Positions 30,374-31,197 of a stretch of DNA of 31,197 nucleotides are shown in pieces. The position numbers were made by a program, and so were the translations under genes. Within the stretch, counting starts at the first letter, position 1, and every line of letters starts with the position of its first letter. The DNA comes from UBA9676 sp036522155 (GTDB lineage Bacteria; Actinomycetota; Actinomycetes; Streptosporangiales; Streptosporangiaceae). The stretch spans positions 1 through 31,197 of the forward strand of contig DATDGI010000269.1 in the NCBI GenBank assembly GCA_036522155.1. Reading direction: 5' to 3'. Under the pieces are notes generated by a model, which was not told where the DNA came from, searched no databases, and saw nothing but the letters and a program-made list of their open reading frames with translations.

Positions 30374-31197
30374 TCAGCTGCGCGACCCGAGCAGCCCGAG
30401 CGGGCTCGGCACCGGGTACCCGACGCTGAGCACGGCCTGCTGGGCGGTGGTGCGCACAATTGCCAGTGATGAGGGCAGATACGGGGATTGCTGGGCGCGC
30501 AGGAACGCGCTCAGGGTGGCCAGTGACGCCGGCTGGTGCCCGCCGGGCACCCGGGCGCCGGCGATGTCGGCCGAGCGCAGCGGTACACCCACACTGGCAC
30601 CGCGGGCGGCGCCGCCGAAGCTGATGATGTCGACCGGATGCGAGGCGGCCAGGGCCGGGAGGGCGAGCAGCAGCCGGGGATCGACCTCACCCGCGGCCAG
30701 AGCCGACCGGGCGACGGCGGAGACAACGATGTTGTGATTGCGGAGCAGCTGCGCCCCGGCGGTGCGGCGGGCGGCCACATCGGCGGCCAGTTGCGCCCGG
30801 TAGGCGGCGGCGCCGTCGGGAGCCACCGCACGGATGTCGATCCGGGCCGGGCCGGTGCCGAAGCTGGCCACCGTGACGGGGGCGTAGACGCCCGCCAGCC
30901 GGGCCCCGAACTGGCTGCGCACCGCCTGCGTGGCCACGATCACATCGGAGCCGAGCGGGTCCGGCTGCGCGGCCGACAGCACCAGCAGCCGGCCGGCGGG
31001 CACACCCCGCGCCTGGAGCGCCGCACACATGACGGGGTCGCAGGCCACGATGGCCGCCGAGCTGACCTGACTGGCGACCCAGCGGGCCACCTGCTGCCGC
31101 TGTGCGGCCGCGGCCAGGACCGGGCCGCCGCCGGCTGGCCGGCTGGCCCCGGACGGGCTGCCGCCGGACGGGCCGGCCTGGCTCCGGCCCGCCACCA
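30374..31197 (-). CDS. Unknown protein of the sortase operon, 5' end outside window
   Basis: About 274 residues are visible and the frame stays open to the window edge, so the N-terminus is missing; an in-frame GTG at 31195 should not be taken as the start. The visible part begins with a Gly/Ser/Pro-rich low-complexity segment. A folded domain follows with alternating hydrophobic strands (SSAAIVACDPVMCAALQARG, SDVIVATQAVRSQFG, VDIISFGG) and ends PSPLGLLGSRS. Two cysteines lie close together (ACDPVMC). I do not recognise the family. Its place immediately upstream of the DUF4397 and sortase genes suggests a cell-surface or envelope role, possibly a membrane-anchored extracytoplasmic protein whose anchor lies outside the window. 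Confidence 0.75.
   Translation of the reverse strand, partial: VAGRSQAGPSGGSPSGASRPAGGGPVLAAAAQRQQVARWVASQVSSAAIVACDPVMCAALQARGVPAGRLLVLSAAQPDPLGSDVIVATQAVRSQFGARLAGVYAPVTVASFGTGPARIDIRAVAPDGAAAYRAQLAADVAARRTAGAQLLRNHNIVVSAVARSALAAGEVDPRLLLALPALAASHPVDIISFGGAARGASVGVPLRSADIAGARVPGGHQPASLATLSAFLRAQQSPYLPSSLAIVRTTAQQAVLSVGYPVPSPLGLLGSRS

Noticed and set aside
1..31197. tRNA, rRNA, CRISPR, insertion sequences, prophage or attachment sites
   Set aside because: Looked for and not seen: no cloverleaf-like sequences, repeat-spacer arrays, transposase or integrase genes. The intein is the only mobile element found.

Overview
The window is a gene-dense, very GC-rich stretch of an actinobacterial chromosome. 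The evidence is GTG starts, four-base GTGA overlaps, mycothiol-type maleylpyruvate isomerase proteins, DUF3040 and DUF5999-type small proteins, a group 2 sigma factor and an Rv2578c-type radical SAM protein. A Streptosporangiales-like high-GC soil actinomycete would fit, but nothing here fixes the genus. I see no tRNA, rRNA, CRISPR array, insertion sequence or prophage gene, and no gene-free stretch longer than about 260 bp.

Layout. (1) 1-2134: the 3' part of a CYTH-CHAD protein, translationally coupled to an orphan ParA-type ATPase. (2) 2266-3132: an unknown protein and a convergent DUF3040 membrane protein. (3) 3235-5367: a radical SAM (SplB/Rv2578c-like) protein whose [4Fe-4S] motif is split by a 340-residue LAGLIDADG intein. 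Its promoter has a near-perfect LexA box and appears to make a leaderless transcript. (4) 5354-6234 (minus): cysteine dioxygenase plus rhodanese. (5) 6377-12407: the classical (o-succinylbenzoate) menaquinone pathway, with menF (+), menB-menC-menD as a coupled minus-strand operon, and menE (+). (6) 12448-14890: group 2 sigma factor, patatin-like lipase, GNAT acetyltransferase. (7) 14869-18091 (minus): a kinase-less sensor-like membrane protein, and a cysteine-desulfurase-like PLP enzyme in operon with a DinB/mycothiol-type protein. (8) 18333-23137: a coupled heterodimeric ABC exporter, a coupled pair of small membrane proteins, and an unknown 130-residue protein. (9) 23391-24229: DUF5999-type protein and a convergent alpha/beta hydrolase. 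(10) 24274-28779: uvrA, divergent from a maleylpyruvate isomerase-type protein and a metallo-beta-lactamase-fold hydrolase. (11) 28783-31197 (minus): an operon of an unknown (5'-cut) protein, a DUF4397 surface protein and a class F-like sortase.

Most notable signals. The first is a DNA-damage-style cassette at 3235-5367: LexA box over the -35, start codon at the predicted transcription start, an intein inserted just before the third cluster cysteine, and a C-terminal QLTLL tail resembling a sliding-clamp-binding peptide. The second is the CYTH-CHAD/ParA pair, which suggests positioning of polyphosphate bodies. The third is the sortase/DUF4397 operon with an unusual candidate sorting signal. 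Several genes share a TAnnnT-N7-RTG arrangement typical of leaderless mRNAs, and three convergent gene pairs end on one shared CTAG.

All calls come from reading the sequence and from remembered family features; no database search was run.
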